From Russula earlei (lineage: Eukaryota > Basidiomycota > Agaricomycetes > Russulales > Russulaceae): a DNA stretch of 64,000 nucleotides. A program made the translations under genes and the position numbers. The notes under the pieces were generated by a model that was not told the DNA's origin, did not search any database, and saw nothing but the letters and a program-made list of their open reading frames with translations. Below, piece after piece: positions 44,110 through 56,775 of this stretch. The stretch's first letter is position 1, and the number at the start of each line of letters is the position of its first letter. Location: the NCBI GenBank assembly GCA_025769875.1, contig JAGFNK010000001.1, forward strand, positions 541,791 to 605,790, written 5' to 3'.

Positions 44110-46885
44110 GAGAGAAAGTGGAGAGAGGAGGAGAGCGAGGGAGGCGAGAGGGAAGGGGAGCTATATAGAGGGAGAGAGGGATCTGCGAGCGCCCCCGATC
44201 AGAGGAGGCATTATAATTGCCCAGAGAGTGCCCGCTGGCGTGGCGTGTTCCACGAGAGTTTCTGCATGGACACGACATGAGGCCGACGGAAGTGCCCGCG
44301 TCATTTTGGTAAGAAGATACACGAAATCGACGGTTTGACGCTGGCGAGGCGAGTTGCGTTGCGACAGCAGCATAAATTAACTGGGCACCACGCCACCAAA
44401 GACCGCGAGGGCCGGTCGCCGGTCTTGGTCCTTCCCTCTCCGAGGTCCGCAGCTGCGGTCACACAGGAGCGAGTGGAGAAGCCCCCGTGCGCTGATCAGA
44501 TCTGGAGATGATGCACCCAAGGATTTGCGCTGACGCCGATGATGCCTCATCCCACGTTGGCGTCCCCCATCCAACTTGGGCAACCCGCATCCGTTTGCCA
44601 CATATTTGCCCCACCCCACCATGGCTCTCCACGTCATCACCACCCCGAGAGTCTCTCTCTCCCACCGTGGCTCTTTCCATCTCCATCCCTCTGCCGATAG
44701 CGATGCCGATCTGTCGCATTTTTTTTTTACCTTTGTCTGAATCCTGAGCCACAAATCCCAGGCGTGATCATCCCCTCCCCCTTCCCCTTCCCCAGCCCGC
44801 GCTTCTCTTAGGCGCCGTCGCGTGAGGGTTGTCCGGAAAAGCCCTGTCCTTGACGAGAGCTGGGCGACACCCGGTTCAACGCGGTTTTGGTTCCGCGTGT
44901 GCTTCCTTGGGTTACTCTTTTTTTTTTTTTTTTCACGTGGGGTTCATGCTAACCAACTCCGAAGCATCGCGTTACGACGCAACAGGGGTGAAAAAAAGGA
45001 AAGGAAAGAAACGCATCGTCACACACAGAGAGTTCGCCACCGCCGCCGCCGCCAGCCAGTCACGCGTGCCCATTTCCGATGAGTTACATATAAGGTTGCT
45101 CGAAGGCGAAAATCCTTCCAATTCAGTCTCGCTGTTTGTTTGGTCGCCGGCCATTCTGCCATCTGCGCTCTCCACGTTGGCGCCTGTGAATGTCAGCTGA
45201 ATCGACGCATCGGTCATGTCGGAGGCTGTCTGGGAAATGTTTGGCGGTGCACCCTCTCCGCGGATCGTTATCCCATGGCGTCTCATCAGCCGATCTATGG
45301 ACGCAAAATGAATGCCTGGTGGACTACGGACACGTTGCGCGTGCATCACGGCTCGACGGTTGGATGGATGGATGAATGAACACCCAATCGATCACGGCGA
45401 AATCCAGCCGCTCATGGGGCATTTCGTGAACCTTGACTTTCGACTCCACCGTCGTACCCCCTCACCCATCCCCCTCGCACATGCAAAATGGTATTGCAGA
45501 AGAAGAAGAAAAAACTCGTCGCGATTACGCACAGCCACAGTGGGATCAGAATCAGGAAATTTTTCCCCAGTTTCGGATGCCGCAATGTGTATGTTTCAGG
45601 CGAGGTCATTCTCGCGGCATCACCGGACACGCCACTTCACATGCGCCGATCCTCATCGGCCCCACCCTTCTTGCGGGGAAGAAAACGTCCAGTGAGGCCC
45701 CCATGTTGACATAAGTTATGAAGATTACCACTACAGCTGTAGGCTCGAGGACCCAATAAAACTGACGCTGATTAAACCGTCAATGGAGCCGCTCATCCCG
45801 GCGGACTCGGAATACCTGCGATGCGTGCTTGAACATCGTGTAAACCATGCCAATCACCACCACGAGCGAGAGGTAGGGTAGGCGGTGGGTGCATGTCCTT
45901 GCCCTGTTCTGGTCGCCGAACCAATTGTCGATTTTGTCCGCCACAGATCATTTCGAGTGGGCGTGTATACCTTGTGGAGCATCAGAAACCATCGACTTGG
46001 TCACCAACGAGGTAAATCGATATGGGATTGAGGAGGGAGGTGGAGACACCTCAGGCCAGGGCTCCCCCTCGGCCCTTTGGAAGATTAAGAGATTTTCAAA
46101 TGCACCCGCACAACTTCCTGGATTGGGGGCGGGATGAATACATAATCCGTATGTCCACCTGCTTCTTTCAATGAGGGACTTACGTATTCTGTGGTTCCCA
46201 ATCCGGGAGGTGTGCCCTTGAAACCTTTTAACCTTCACACACCCCAGCGTAGCATGGGAAGGAGCCTGGATTGGGTCTGCTGCACATCGCATCCGCATCA
46301 GTGAGGCTCACACGGGGTCCTCCAGGGCACTCGGCCGCACACAAGATATGGTGGCGGGGATCGGAGCCTTCCTAACTCGGGCTTCCGTCCTGTGCTACGT
46401 CCATCTTCGTGGGCAAGTCGCACGCCGTCTTGTCAAGGCATTTGGGACCGAGATTGCTTTTTCGCTTGTCAATCAACAGCTGGCCAGCCGTCTCGTCACG
46501 GTGGTCTGATGATCGCAAGTTCCCGTAAAGTGAGAAAACAAGGCAACCCTACGAGTCCATCACGGTAGAGCTTCCACGCAAGCTGTCCGCACGATGGCGT
46601 GATTTCACCTTCCAGATGCTGCTTCTGTAACCAGCACCTTAGGGCTGGGGACACCACCTTGGGATCCAATGACTCAAAAAGAAGCGATTAATACAGGCCG
46701 ACTAGGCGCCGAGAAATGACGCCGAGGCAGCTGACAGGTATTTAATAGTCCACTTATTCCCGTGCGAAAAGCGCCCCTGAGTCCTCGCCAGATCTGCAAT
46801 TCAGTCGACCATCAGGGGATTTGGGGGGGGGGGGCGACGACGTCTCCCGTGATCAGGGTGAGGGCAGATATCATTCGTGGGAAGG
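44110..46885. other. 2.8 kb non-coding stretch between the zinc-finger and RCY1-like genes
   Basis: Upstream region of the zinc-finger gene plus the 3' flank of the RCY1-like gene. T17 lies near 44918 and G10 near 46825. Two exon-like pieces (45783-45872 and 45947-46011) can be spliced in frame but match nothing I know. No other supported gene. Confidence 0.4.
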
Positions 46886-49800
46886 TCAGGCGACGATACA
46901 GTCCTCTCTAAGGTTCAGGTTGTACATTGTCTTATCAACGACTTTTTCAATTTTTTTCCAGTCGCTTCGCCGTTGTATGAACTCGTAAATGTCCTGCCAA
47001 TCAAAGATGGGCGGCCATCGTAAGTCGGTCGTAGTCTATCATCGTTGCGACGAACGTGCTCGGCTCACCTCGGGCCGGTATGCCCCTCCATAACGCGTTA
47101 CGTCACGCACGATTTGCGCGAGGTCCTTGGCGTCCTCGACGATAAACACATGGCCGAGCATTTTGAGGTTAGCAAAGTCGGATGTCAGGGACTGGATCTG
47201 CCCGCGCACGTGTCAGAGGAGGAAACGTGGTAGACGAACATCAAACGAACCTTGAGCGAGGAGATGAAGGTGTGGTAAGCGTTCAGATCGGCAATGACCT
47301 GAAAGCCTCCGTTCAGCGAAATTATCTGGCGTTTGATCTGCTTTTGCAAAATCCTGCATTCAGAAAATCATTTAAAAAAAAATGAAGCGTCAGCCGCAAT
47401 CAAAAGAACGAGTTTGTGGCTTGTTACCCAATCAGCCTCACGCCAACTTCGCCCTCAAACACTTCCAGTACTTCTCGGTTGACATTTCCCTGGAGAAGCC
47501 GTATGTGCTCCTCGAGACATTTTATTGCTTCCGTGCAACCCTTGGAAGGTCCGAGAAGGAGGGGAGCTTCTTCAGGCGGGTAGTACGTCCGCGGTGGAGT
47601 AAGAGCCGTGATGATGTGATCCACCTGCAGCGGTATCCAGCCGGCTATTTCAAAAGCAGGGCCCAGAAACGCTCACCTGATTCATGAGAACCTCAATGCC
47701 AGCATTGAGTCCCTTCGCAACCCAATCGTCGAGCAGGTTCTCGAAACGCTTCTTTTCTCTGACGACCGGATTCAAAAAATCTGTCACATCAACGTGGGGT
47801 GCCTATATCACGGCAAAACCAGGGGGGTTACGATGCCGACGCGGAGAACGGAGGGCCGCAGAACGTACCAGCTCTTTATCAAAGTAAACTTGCACAATGC
47901 TCTGGATCATGTCTCCAATATGGAACAAGCTCAAAAAATTGCACCAGTGGCGCAACCGATGTTGATTCCAGGACCTGTTCCCTCCATGTCCGGAACGGAA
48001 TCAGACATCGCAGGGGGCTGATATGCCCGCATTTGTGTTATTGCCCTGATATCGCAGGACAGGGTGAGGTCAGCATTTTCACACTGACAACATGGAGACG
48101 CACGCCTCGAATCCATTCCGCACATGTCGTTCGCCTAGCACGCCCAGGAGCTCTCCCGCCACCTCTTCGATGGTTTCTCTAACCCGGACGCCATAAGTTC
48201 TAGGATAATTGACAAAAATCTCCAAGCGCTTGAGTGTCTCGCGCGCGGAGTGAATCAGTTCGAGGGTAACATCAAGGGACAGAAGAAGTTGGAGATTGTC
48301 GTAGGAAACCAGTGGCGAAGGTTGTGAAGCAGACGCAGTCACGGGTGTCGCTGTGTCGTCCCCTTGTTCGCTAGAGGCGTCAGGGTGATCTTCGTCCTCC
48401 CAGAGTACGACATTGGTCGTGTCCGTTCCCCTGGTGTACCCTTCTCTCTCACCGATCCCGTTAACCTGCCCGGCTCCGCCCCACCGCCGCGGATCGAGCA
48501 TCGAGATGCCGTGGACGGCAGCACCCGAGACGGTCTCAACAGTGCGGGGGACAGTAGAAACCGGAATAAGCAGGAGGTTAGTGAAAGTCGAAAGAACATT
48601 GCTCTTGAGATTGGCATGCGAGGAAGAAGCGAGGAATGTAGGCTGATGGGAAGTCGGCGGCGGCGCATCGGTATGAAGACTCGTCTGCGTGCATCGAGCG
48701 TCTAAGATGAGCTCAGGAGACTGGGAATGAAGGTTTGTCGGAATAGACAATACCTTTTTCTCCCAATCTCGGCAGGTGAGCTCGAAAGTTTGCTTCAGGA
48801 AATTTACCTCTTCATCAAGGTACTCGTCCATGTTAGGTTCAAACATTCGATACCTGTCATGTGGGAAAATTTTCAGGATATGAGCATCGGATCGATCGTG
48901 ACATGCATCGGGAGTGGACAGGAGGCACAGGGTGTGCTCGGAATGAAGCGGCGTGAAAAAAACAAACGCACACTACGTCCTCCGCCTGTGCCCTGCTGAC
49001 TTCTGCCTCCGCGCTAGGCGGGTGCCGCTGGCTGGCAATTTCGAGAATGGTGTCCACGACACGCCAGGTTTCCCGAAAACAGGCAGCAGTTGCCCTCAAG
49101 AACAGGGCGCTGTTCGCCAGAGAGCGGGCATGCGTGAGAAGGGGTGTGACATATTCAGAAACCTACATGAATACTGGCTGAGTGTGTGGCGTAGACACAA
49201 AGTCCGTCTACGTACAACTTCCATCGCAATGCGATCTGCAAATGACACAAGAACGCCTGCCGCGGGAGGGAAGACGCGTACCGCGCGGGAGCCATGCTCT
49301 CTAAGCGCATGTAGCACAATGGCCATAAAGGCGTCCATTGGTTCGAAATTCAAAGCGCCGTCCGCACTGTTTATCGTTATTCTGTAGCTCCACGCAACGT
49401 GGAAGGCGTGTGCAGGACATACGTGAAATTGTCAAGGGGTTTGTGCCCTGTCGTGACATAGAAAATTTCCCGTTTCTCAGCCCACACGCGACCCATTTCC
49501 CATTCCGCGATTGCCCCGCTTCCGATTTCGTGCGGGTCCCATATTTCCCAACTCGCTTCAGCTGCGTCGCGCATGCCAACCTCATTGGCCCTACTGTCCG
49601 CAACGTCGAAGGCACTGAGCAAGGTAGCGTCGAATCGATCAGAGGCAGCACGGAGGGCGGACAGTAGTGATGGTGATGATCGGAGGGGTTGAAGGAGGGA
49701 ATGGAATCGGTGAAGGAGATGGAGCGTCTTGGAGCGGTGTAACAATGTGAAGGAAGGGGCCGATGCGGTCGTGGGCGGGAAAAGGGAGGAGAGAATCTGG

Positions 49801-50372
49801 TGTGGAGGTTCCAGTAACGCTGGGGCAAGGTTTCTCAGAAGTCTATGCGCACGTATGTAAAGAGCGCGGAACGAGCCTGCGCCGAGGATACTGTTGCCCT
49901 GTGTCACCGTACGGGCCCCAATGAAGTCCCCCACTTCGGCTTGGGAGGTAGAGAATACGCTCTGTGTTGAGAACCCTCCAAAACCCAAACTGTAAGTGTC
50001 CGATCCGGATGCGAAATCCCCAAAGTCATCGTCTGCAACGTCCACGGTAAGTGTAGGAGGCTGCTGCGGAACCTCCTTACGCGCGCGACTCTCCAGCTCA
50101 TCCAGGACGGGTCCAAACCCGTATCGGTCGATGCCTAATAGAGAATAGTGGTGCTCCCAAAGCTCTTCGGAAGCAACGAGGTGAGCGAGGGCACGATTTG
50201 TACGTGCATAGGCCGGGACGTCCGGTACTGGGATGGACTGCAGAACAACCAAGTGAAGCGAGGACGGGAGTTTTCCAATATGGGGTGCCGAGGCATGTCT
50301 GGATGCAACACTTTGCGCGCCCTTTGAACCCTGGTGAAGTTTGACCGGTTCAAGGGCTTTAAACTTGTCCAT
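46886..50372 (-). CDS. RCY1: Recyclin-1-like protein: F-box, SEC10-like region, CaaX end
   Basis: Minus-strand exons 50372-49423, 49366-49216, 49162-48972, 48853-48104, 48045-47869, 47802-47677, 47624-47428, 47353-47251, 47197-47069 and 46993-46886. An F-box lies at residues about 35-75 (LPSSLHLVVLQSIPV, LWEHHY). After an acidic linker with FGDF come blocks of the SEC10-like region: NFEPMDAFMAIVLHAL, FADRIAMEVVSEYVTPLL, FEPNMDEYLDEEVNFLKQTF, DVTLELIHSARETLKRLE and DWVAKGLNAGIEVLMNQ. The protein ends CIVA, a CaaX prenylation box, as expected for RCY1, which works at Golgi and endosomal membranes in recycling of membrane proteins. Exon 5 holds two surplus bases: the conserved VAPLVQFFELV and HIGDMIQSIVQVYF lie in successive frames near 47917-47920, and a further shift lies upstream. 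All other exons are intact. Corrected, the product would be about 959 residues. Confidence 0.75.
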
Positions 50373-50500
50373 TTCGACGTTCACGACCTCATACTCATGG
50401 GTCGATGAGAGCAAGTGGGCGTTAACCGGTTAACCAGCCGATCACCATACCTTTCTGGTAGGGGATAGATCACATTATCGCTACGGTTGCCATCATTTAT

Positions 50501-50585
50501 GGCCCAATGGTCTAGTGGTACGATGCTCGCTTTGGGTTCATACCTCATTTGCGAGCGGTCCAGGGTTCGAACCCCTGTTGGGCCC
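50501..50585 (+). tRNA. tRNA-Pro (UGG) with intron
   Basis: All arms pair: acceptor GGCCCAA with TTGGGCC, anticodon stem CTCGC with GCGAG, T-arm CAGGG/CCCTG around TTCGAAC. The anticodon TGG is at 50533-50535. A 13-base intron (50537-50549) sits one base after the anticodon, the usual place. A-box TGGTCTAGTGG is at 50508-50518 and B-box GGTTCGAACCC at 50564-50574. Spliced length is 72. Confidence 0.95.
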
Positions 50586-50590
50586 AGATG

Positions 50591-50597
50591 TTTTTTT
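50591..50597 (+). terminator. RNA polymerase III terminator
   Basis: Run of seven T six bases after the end of the tRNA-Pro gene. Confidence 0.85.
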
Positions 50598-51059
50598 CTA
50601 CTTCCCCAAATGTCACACCTGTCTGTTCCTGGGTAAAAAGAGCATGATCCTATAGCAGGCCACAGGAAGAGAGTCAAGATCATTTGTCACATTTGGGAAA
50701 AATATTGTTGGTTTCTATCACTGTTGGAAGAATTATGTCAGAAGATTGGGAGGGAGGGTGATTATGATTGAATTTTATTCCATCATAATGCAACAGGTTG
50801 TAAATTTCATGCATATGGCATGAAATTAAAACTTGTCAGGGGCTGCACCCCCAAACCCCTGCCATCACTTGGGTTTAATTGCTCATGTGTAATCCTTTTT
50901 TGTTTAAAGCCTCTTTCCATAATCCCTTTTTTGCTTAAACAGAAAGTAATCAACTCATCACTATGTATAATCTTTTTTTGCTTCATAAACAGAGAGGAGA
51001 TCCATTCTTTGTTGCAGCTTCAAAAATGTTTGGTCCAGGCCTCTCTCTTCTCTTCCTCC

Positions 51060-51180
51060 CAAATCAACTTTATGTTGGAGACAGAAGTCACCCTTGACAC
51101 CCTCTCATAGAATTGCCCATGTGTGAACACAGGCCTTCTTAGGTCCAGCCCAACATGCTTCACTGTTTGCCCTTGAGATA
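51060..51180 (-). pseudogene. Helitron (Pif1-type) helicase C-terminal remnant
   Basis: Minus strand reads SQGQTVKHVGLDLRRPVFTH, then GQFYERVSRVTSVSNIKLIW, the conserved final helicase block of Helitron Rep/helicase proteins. Just upstream on the same strand there are stops. The hairpin at 50837-50861 downstream could be part of the Helitron 3' end, but no CTAG-type terminus was seen. Confidence 0.7.
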
Positions 51181-51639
51181 TCAATACACTAAATCTCAAC
51201 CAATAACAGAACTCTTACAATCATTCTATCAAAGACAGCAATCAACTAATTAAAATGAGAATGGAGAGTCAGGGTCCCATTGCTTACCAATATTTACTAA
51301 GCAATGAGAAACCTTTTTCACCTGTGGTGTCCTCATTTTATGACATGCATTCATTTTTTCTTTTGCCATGTTTGTGTTTCTTTCTGCCATTGTTCTTCCT
51401 CCTCCCCTCTTTCCCCTCCTATCCTTCCCACTCTTCCTTCCCCATGGTCCCAGTTCAAGACTCTCAAGCCCCTGGTTTCCTCAGAATTTCACTGGCCTCA
51501 TTGGAGATTTCTGCAGGTGCATTTTTTGTTTCCTTTTCATGCACTCTCTCTCATCCTCTCCCTCTCCTTCCTACCAAACAGTTTCTTCCTGGCTCTCAAG
51601 CTGCTTCCCCACTCCCATCTCCTGTGTCACTGCATTGGT

Positions 51640-51960
51640 GATGATGATGATGACTCAGGCATGGCCATAGTGCCCTTGCAACAGCCATGAATCATGAGCA
51701 TGGCCCATGGCCACTGTGACAATCTGGCTGCCATGACAGTGGTGTGCTCATGGCTGTGACAATGGCACATTTGCCCTGGCAAAGCACTCCACCCACTGGC
51801 TCCCATTCCCCTCCACTGGCTCCAATGATGACAACTTGGGTATGGCCATGGTGACCTCACAACAGCCACAAATTGTGAGCATGGCCCATGGCCACTGTGA
51901 CAATCTGGCCACTGTGATGGTGATGTGCCTATGGCCATGACAATGGCAGGTGAAGCTATC
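51640..51960 (+). repeat. Tandem duplication with about 182-base period
   Basis: GAGCATGGCCCATGGCCACT with following CAATCTGG occurs near 51697 and again near 51879, with matching flanks. The copies have diverged. Confidence 0.7.
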
Positions 51961-53199
51961 TCTTGCTTGCTCTCCCATCCTCTTGCATTGCTTTGCACCT
52001 CAATGCCCTCTGCTTTGCCACCTCCTCTGGCATGCATGCAACTCAGGCCAAGACCACAAGAACACCCAGTGGCCACAAATGCCAATTGCAAATCCAGTGT
52101 GTGGTTCATGTTCATTTTTTTTGTTTTTGTTTTTTTCATCTCATTCTGCCCCCCTTTCCAACATTGACAGCATGGCCAGCATTATGGCGATGACACAGTG
52201 ATCAAGAGAGTGACACACATTTTGTGTGTTCTTGCCCTTTCTTTTGTTTTTCACTCTGCCTCCTCAGCTCAGCACTACTTCCCAGGCCCCAGGTCAATTC
52301 CCTCAAATGTGCCTTTTCCCATGTGTGCATGCATTTTTTTTGAAAATTTCTATTCTCTTTCTCTCTCAATTTCTTGACATCCCATGCATCTCAATACCCT
52401 TTGCCCTGCTAGCAACCCCAAGCCAAGACCATAAGAGCACCCAATAGCCATGGAAGCAATTCCACACAATTATGAACCCTGTGTGCTTTTTCTTTTCTTT
52501 TTCTCTTTTTTTTTTGTTCGAACCTGTTCTCAGCAACAGCATGACCAGGACTGTGGTGATGATGCAGCCATTGAGATGCTGACAAAGGGTGTTTGTGCTG
52601 ACCGGATCAATGGACATGCCTATCCCCTTATCCCACTAACACTGACCCCATCCAGCTCAACCACCACTCCAGCAATGCATGGTGCAGCCCCACTCATGAG
52701 CGCAACAAGACAAGCACCTTGGTAGAATGTCATGCCGCATCTTGGCACTCATTCCCTTGTGCATCCACTTCCCTTCACCTGGTATGTCTTCCTTTTTTCT
52801 CTGATTGCTCTTCCTGACCTCTCCTCACAGTGATGCACATGGCATGGATGCAGCGATGACTCTGCCCCCTCCTCTCCCACCCTGCTTTCTGCCATGTGCA
52901 ACATGTATGTGTTTCCCTTTGTTTCTCCCCTCTGCTTTCTCTTTTTACTTTTGTTTTCCTCTCAAGCAGCAGTGATGATGACAATGACATCACTGTCATG
53001 GCAGCAATCACAATGTGATGACTGTTGTGATCTCCCCCTTATTTTCATCACTACTCTTTCTACACCACCCTCATTCCCTCAGTTACTGTTTCATCCCTTG
53101 ATGCTGATATTGTTGTGTCATCTATTGTGTTTCATCTGTTGTTCAAGCTCCTTTTGCTATTGGCTCATCACTATCTATTGTTCTACATATAGTACTGTA

Positions 53200-54158
53200 T
53201 GTCATGAACCATTCTCTGGAGAGGGCCCTTGAAGGACCCTTCCTTATGAGAGGAAACCCAGCCTCTATGGTGTCACCCTGTTCACACGAGCAAAAGGGGT
53301 GAGTAGAGGTGTCCACAATATCGCACGCACATTGTTGCACGAGTGATTCTCGGCACAATTGACATACAGCAAGCCCCACTTAATGGCAACCCTTTTAGCA
53401 ATAAAGGACAGTATTAGGGCCTTCCTAAGGACCCTTTAGGACGACTCTAGGTGCTCTACAATAGGCACTAACACAGTATCAAAGACCCTACAACATGTTA
53501 TTAGACTAACTCTAATAACTATAGAATGAACTATAAGGCAATACTAAGGACCTTAATAGAAGTATTAGGGTCGACTCTAAGGACCCTAATAAAACTATAT
53601 AAGGGGCCTTATAAGACAACACTATTCCCTAAACTACAAGTCCTCAAATGACCGGCCCTTAACTAACTAACAGAAAATGAATCAGGTGCTTGCACGTGTA
53701 CTAAAGCAGTGAACACATGGACAGTGAAGGCTCTTACTCATCAAGAGAAGCCTTCTTACTCAGCAGCTTACTGAGCATGACTGAGCATGCTCAGTAAGCG
53801 CACTCTGACTTCTTACTCATCACTCTATGGTGCTTGATAACAAGGTTATGACTTGTTCCCTATTTAGCAGTTCTCTTGTAGTATATAAGCACTCAATAAC
53901 GTAGCAGACAGTCCTCAGACTGTCCATTTGTTTACAGCACTCTCTATCCCTGGGATACTCCTTTAAGGACCATCCCCTTGTGACCATTCTGGCCTCTTCC
54001 CTGTGTACCTGCTCAACTCTACCAGTAACTATACCTCTTTGGTATTTGTTACTGCTTTGGACTCTACTTCTTGCCCACGCTGTCTTGGACGTCTATCGAC
54101 TCATCTTCAAGCTTACCCCTTGCTCTTGAACTGGATAGTTCAACAGTGAGTCTTGACA
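53200..54158 (+). repeat. Solo LTR, family L1
   Basis: TGTCATGAACC to GAGTCTTGACA, 959 bases, with exact duplication CTGTA at 53195-53199 and 54159-54163. The hairpin with 13-base arms lies near 53765 and the TATA-like GTATATAAG near 53880. Confidence 0.9.
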
Positions 54159-55281
54159 CTGTACAGCCTTGCTAGATACAGGATTTAAGCACTGGTAAAA
54201 AGCTGGGAAATGCCCAAGCTTAGCTTTGTCCCATTTCCTGTCACATCCTCTTGCTCTGTACTCTCTCAATCACAACTCTGTTGTGCTGGCTTATACCTTG
54301 CTTGACATCAACACACTAGGAGGAACCCTTGTGTTCCTCTTACTCCTCTCTTGCTCTATCCTCGTCCTCCTCTTCTGTGAAATTACCAGAAGATCAACTC
54401 TGTCTATGGATTAGGTCATCCTGGACTTAATCTTGAGATGCTAAACCTTTGAACCAGCCCCTTAGAGCTGGTCTCCACTGAACCTCTGAACCAAGTCACA
54501 GGGACTTGGCCCCACTGAACCCTGAGCTAATGCTCCAACAGCTGTGACGCCATAAGAATGACCATGAACACAACCGAAGAATCCCATGCAACCATGAACC
54601 TGGTGTGCTTTTTTTTTTCTTTTCTTTTTACTTGCTCTTTCTAACATCTCCTCACAGCAACAGCATGGCCCATGGTGAAGCTGCAGCCATCAAGATGTGT
54701 ATTTTCTTGTGTGCACAAATTTCATGCATTGACCTGTAAGCATGTTTTTTTTTCACATGGCAAGCATTGGGTGGCATTGCTGCCCCAAGTTTTTTTTCCC
54801 TTCCCCTGTCTCCCCACTCCCATTCTCCAACTGTCCTCCCATCTTGACATGGCTCTCACCAACCATAAGAGGAACAAGGCCATGGCTGGGGAATTGTGGC
54901 CTTCCACCAGGCCTATGTATGACCTGTGCATGGTTGGCTCAGTCATGAGGGCAACAGCAACCACAACCATGGCCATGACCATGACTGCAACTATGGAATG
55001 GCACAAGCACTGACTGTGAGTTTTCCTGCACATTGAACAGGTCCTTTTTTTATCTTCATTTTCAGGTTCTATGATGCAGTTAACAGCCTGCCCTTTGTGT
55101 GTCTTCAACATGTTCAACAGGTTCATCACAGGCCTGCCCCTTTACTTGCACAGTGCATTGCATTTCCTGTGGGTGTTGATCTTGTGCTTGCATTTTTCTT
55201 TTTCTTTTTCTTTTATTTCTTCTTTCTGACTGTCTAAGTCTCTGTCTGTGACTTGCCGGTTCCAGCTGGCTTTCTGTACTG
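54159..55281. other. CG-poor region, no gene seen
   Basis: Degenerate repeats and poly-T tracts. GCTCCAACA at 54532 resembles a copia LTR end, but no start or duplication was found. Confidence 0.4.
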
Positions 55282-56775
55282 AATGGCATTATCTTGACAT
55301 TGTGTGGCATCACTCAGAATGACCATGGCATTACTTGGCATTGTGCTAGAGTTGTCCACCAATGTCCTGGCAATGTCTAGGATCACTCTGAACCACATGG
55401 CATTGTCTTCAAATTGTGTGGCATCATGTGGCAGTGTCTCAGCAGTGTCCACCACTGTCCTGGCAATGTCTAGGATCACTCTGAACCACATGGCTGTCAT
55501 GAACCAGTTCCCAGAGAGGGCCCTTGAAGGACCCTTCCTTAATAGAGGAAACCCAGCCTCTATGGTGTCACCCTATTCACACAGGCAAAAGGGGTGAGTA
55601 GAGGTGTCCACAATATTGTGCATGCATTGTTGCACAAGCAATTCTTGGCACAATTGACATACAGCAAGCCCCACTTAATGGCAACCCTTTTAGCAATAAA
55701 GGACTATATTATAGCCTCTCTAAGGGCCCTAATAGAACTATATAAGGGACCTTATAAGCAACTCTATTCTCTGGACCAAAGTACAAGTCCTCAAATGACC
55801 AGCCCTAAACTAACTTACAGTAAATGAATCAGGTGCTTTGCATGTGTACTAAGGCAGTGAACATGTGGACAGTAAAGGCTCTTACTCATCAATAGGGGCC
55901 TTCTTACTCAGCAGCTTACTGAGCATGACTGAGCATGCTCAGTAAGTGTATCCCAACTTCTTCCTCATCCATCAATTGTGCTTGATAACAAGGTTATGAC
56001 TTGTTCCCTATTTAGCAGTTCTCTTGTAGTATATAAGTGCTCAATAAAGTAGTGGACAGTCTGAGGACTGTCCATTTGTTTATGGCACTCTCTATCCCTG
56101 GGATGCTCCTTTAAGGACTGTCCCCTTGTGACCATTCTGGCCTCTTCCCTGTGTACCTGTTCGACTCTACCAGTAACCGTACCTCTTGGTACTTGGTACT
56201 GCTTTGGACTCTACTTCTTGCCCACACCGTCTTGGATGTCTATTGACTCGTCTTTGAATTTATCCCTCACTCTTGAACTGGATTGTTCAACAGTGAGTCT
56301 TGACAATGGCATTATCTTGTCATTGCTTGGAATCACTCAGAATGACCATGGCATCATTTTGCATTATGTGAGCAGTGTTCACCACTGTCCTGGCAATTTC
56401 TACCATCATGCTGAATGATATGGCATTATCTTGACATTTTGTGGCATCACTCAGAACAACCAAGGCATTACTTGGCATTGTGCTAGAATTGTCTAGGATT
56501 ACTCTGAACCAAATTGCATTATGTTTGCATTGTTTTGCATCACTCAGAATGAGCATGGCATTACTTGGCATTGTGTTCACAGTGTTCACCAATGTCCTGG
56601 CAATGTCTAGGATCACACTGAATCACATGTCATTATCCTGACATTGCATTGCATCACCTGGTATTGTGTAACCAGTGTTCACCACTGTCCTGGCAATGTC
56701 CATGATCATGCTGAACTACATTGCATTATCTTGACATTGCATGGCATCACTGAGAATGACCATAGCATTCATTGG
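55282..56775 (+). repeat. Minisatellite of about 114-base units, split by a solo LTR
   Basis: Seven degenerate units, each starting TGGCATTATCTTGACATTGT or similar and passing through CATCACTCAGAATGACCATG and CCTGGCAATGTCTAGGATCA. Some units are shortened to about 90 bases. Two units precede and about five follow the solo LTR at 55495-56305, whose target duplication ATGGC lies at a unit boundary. Confidence 0.8.
55495..56305 (+). repeat. Solo LTR, family L1, internally shortened
   Basis: TGTCATGAACC to GTCTTGACA, 811 bases, with duplication ATGGC at 55490-55494 and 56306-56310. About 150 bases of the 5' half seen in other copies are missing. The hairpin is retained near 55915. Confidence 0.9.

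Larger units (their letters stand above)
50598..53199. other. CG-poor repeat region
   Basis: No live gene. It includes a Helitron helicase remnant (51060-51180), a hairpin CAGGGG...CCCCTG at 50837-50861, and degenerate repeats: words such as CAGCATG with GATGCAGCCATTGAGATG near 52560 recur near 54665. Confidence 0.5.

Noticed and set aside
55282..56775. Repeat array as CRISPR
   Set aside because: Units are about 114 bases, adjacent and degenerate, with no unique spacers, in a eukaryotic genome.
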